From assembly GCA_937891165.1 (NCBI GenBank), contig CALAEX010000156.1, positions 1 to 32,403 of the forward strand: a stretch of DNA of 32,403 nt. Reading direction: 5' to 3'. Origin of the DNA: an uncultured Lachnospiraceae bacterium. GTDB taxonomy: Bacteria; Bacillota; Clostridia; Lachnospirales; Lachnospiraceae. Under the pieces are notes generated by a model. The model did no database searches. It was not told the DNA's origin and saw only the letters and a program-made list of their open reading frames with translations. Made by a program: the position numbers and the translations under genes. This document shows, piece after piece, positions 31,920 through 32,403 of this stretch. Numbering within the stretch: position 1 is the first letter of the stretch; the number at the start of each line of letters is the position of its first letter.

Positions 31920-32403
31920 ATGGATTTAAAAAGATTTGATAAGAAAATTTGGTTAGCTTCTCCTACAATGCATGGAGAGGAAGAAAAATATGTACAAGAA
32001 GCCTTTGAAACAAATTGGGTATCTACGGTTGGTGCAAATTTGAACGAGTTAGAAAAAGGGATTTGTGAAAAGGTAGGATGTCAGTATGCAGTGGCATTAT
32101 CTGCGGGAACGGCAGCGTTACATATGGCGGTAAAACTTGCAGGAATTGAACAAGGAGACTATGTGTTTTGTTCGGATATGACGTTTGATGCGACTGTAAA
32201 TCCTGTCGTGTATGAAAAAGGAATTCCAGTGTTTATTGATAGTGAGTATGACACTTGGAATATGGACCCGATTGCATTGGAAAAAGCATTTGAGTTATAT
32301 CCAAATACGAAGGCTGTGATTGTAGCAAATTTATATGGAACACCAGCGAAGTTAGAAGAAATACAAGAAATTTGTAAGAAACATCATGCGGTATTGATTG
32401 AAG
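31920..32403 (+). CDS. DegT/DnrJ/EryC1/StrS-family aminotransferase, N-terminal part (3' end outside window)
   Basis: The frame runs to the right edge; 161 residues are visible. The start is ATG 31920 or the adjacent in-frame ATG 31917; the ribosome site (GAAAG) is weak. Family features: WLASPTMHGEEEKYVQEAF with the opening helix, TNWVSTVGANLNELEKGI, YAVALSAGTAALHMAVKLAG with the cofactor-phosphate binding SAGTAALH, SDMTFDATVNPVVYEKGIPV, and VIVANLYGTPAKLEEI near the cut. The catalytic lysine lies beyond the window. These PLP enzymes aminate nucleotide-linked keto sugars used in O-antigens, capsules or flagellin glycans (for example the PglE, PseC and LegC groups). Together with the preceding anchored protein it marks the start of a surface-glycan locus. 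Confidence 0.92.
   Translation, partial: MDLKRFDKKIWLASPTMHGEEEKYVQEAFETNWVSTVGANLNELEKGICEKVGCQYAVALSAGTAALHMAVKLAGIEQGDYVFCSDMTFDATVNPVVYEKGIPVFIDSEYDTWNMDPIALEKAFELYPNTKAVIVANLYGTPAKLEEIQEICKKHHAVLIE

Noticed and set aside
1..32403. tRNA, rRNA, CRISPR or prophage genes
   Set aside because: Looked for cloverleaf ends, regularly spaced short repeats and phage structural genes. The only regular repeats are the coding ones listed.

Overview
The window is low-GC DNA with strong AGGAGG-type ribosome sites and endospore genes (gpr, spoIIP). Family content and gene order (rpsT divergent from gpr-spoIIP; ftsEX followed by an M23 hydrolase and an S41 protease; hom next to a phosphoglycerate-mutase-like proposed homoserine kinase) suggest an anaerobic spore-forming Clostridia, most likely Lachnospiraceae. 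Species cannot be told from sequence alone.

Layout. 1-649: 3' end of a sugar-ABC-transporter ATPase with its terminator. 700-7500: accessory stretch holding a 1124-residue repeat-rich secreted protein, a membrane-anchored transglutaminase-like protein, a 5'-truncated secreted-protein gene that carries a second copy of the big gene's leader, a 3' relic of a Uma2 nuclease gene, and an intact RelB/DinJ-Uma2 pair. 7663-10272: MacB-like ABC transporter with fused ATPase and permease. 10380-16032: a PucR/CdaR-type regulator, then the division/cell-wall module ftsE-ftsX-M23 hydrolase-S41 protease. 16194-18687: hom and apgM-like threonine pathway genes. 18807-20396 (minus): prfC. 20685-23256: DUF4298 protein, MATE exporter, metallo-beta-lactamase-fold hydrolase. 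23350-25023 (minus): hisS and rpsT. 25249-27381: gpr and spoIIP. 27461-28525: galM. 28556-30618: small accessory patch with an Rpn-type nuclease, a shortened HicB-like antitoxin and a Phd/RelE toxin-antitoxin pair. 30706-end: a strong promoter and a hairpin leader ahead of an unknown membrane-anchored protein and the start of a DegT-family aminotransferase, probably the beginning of a surface-glycan locus.

The core genes look ordinary and intact. The unusual material lies in 0.7-7.5 kb, in 28.5-30.9 kb, and in two copies of an intergenic terminal-inverted-repeat element (11515-11648 and 18701-18791). The best candidates for something undescribed are the RelB/DinJ-Uma2 pair with a neighbouring Uma2 relic, the duplicated 39-bp leader fused to a headless surface-protein gene, and the intergenic repeat family. 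No tRNA, rRNA, CRISPR array, intact insertion sequence or prophage gene was seen.
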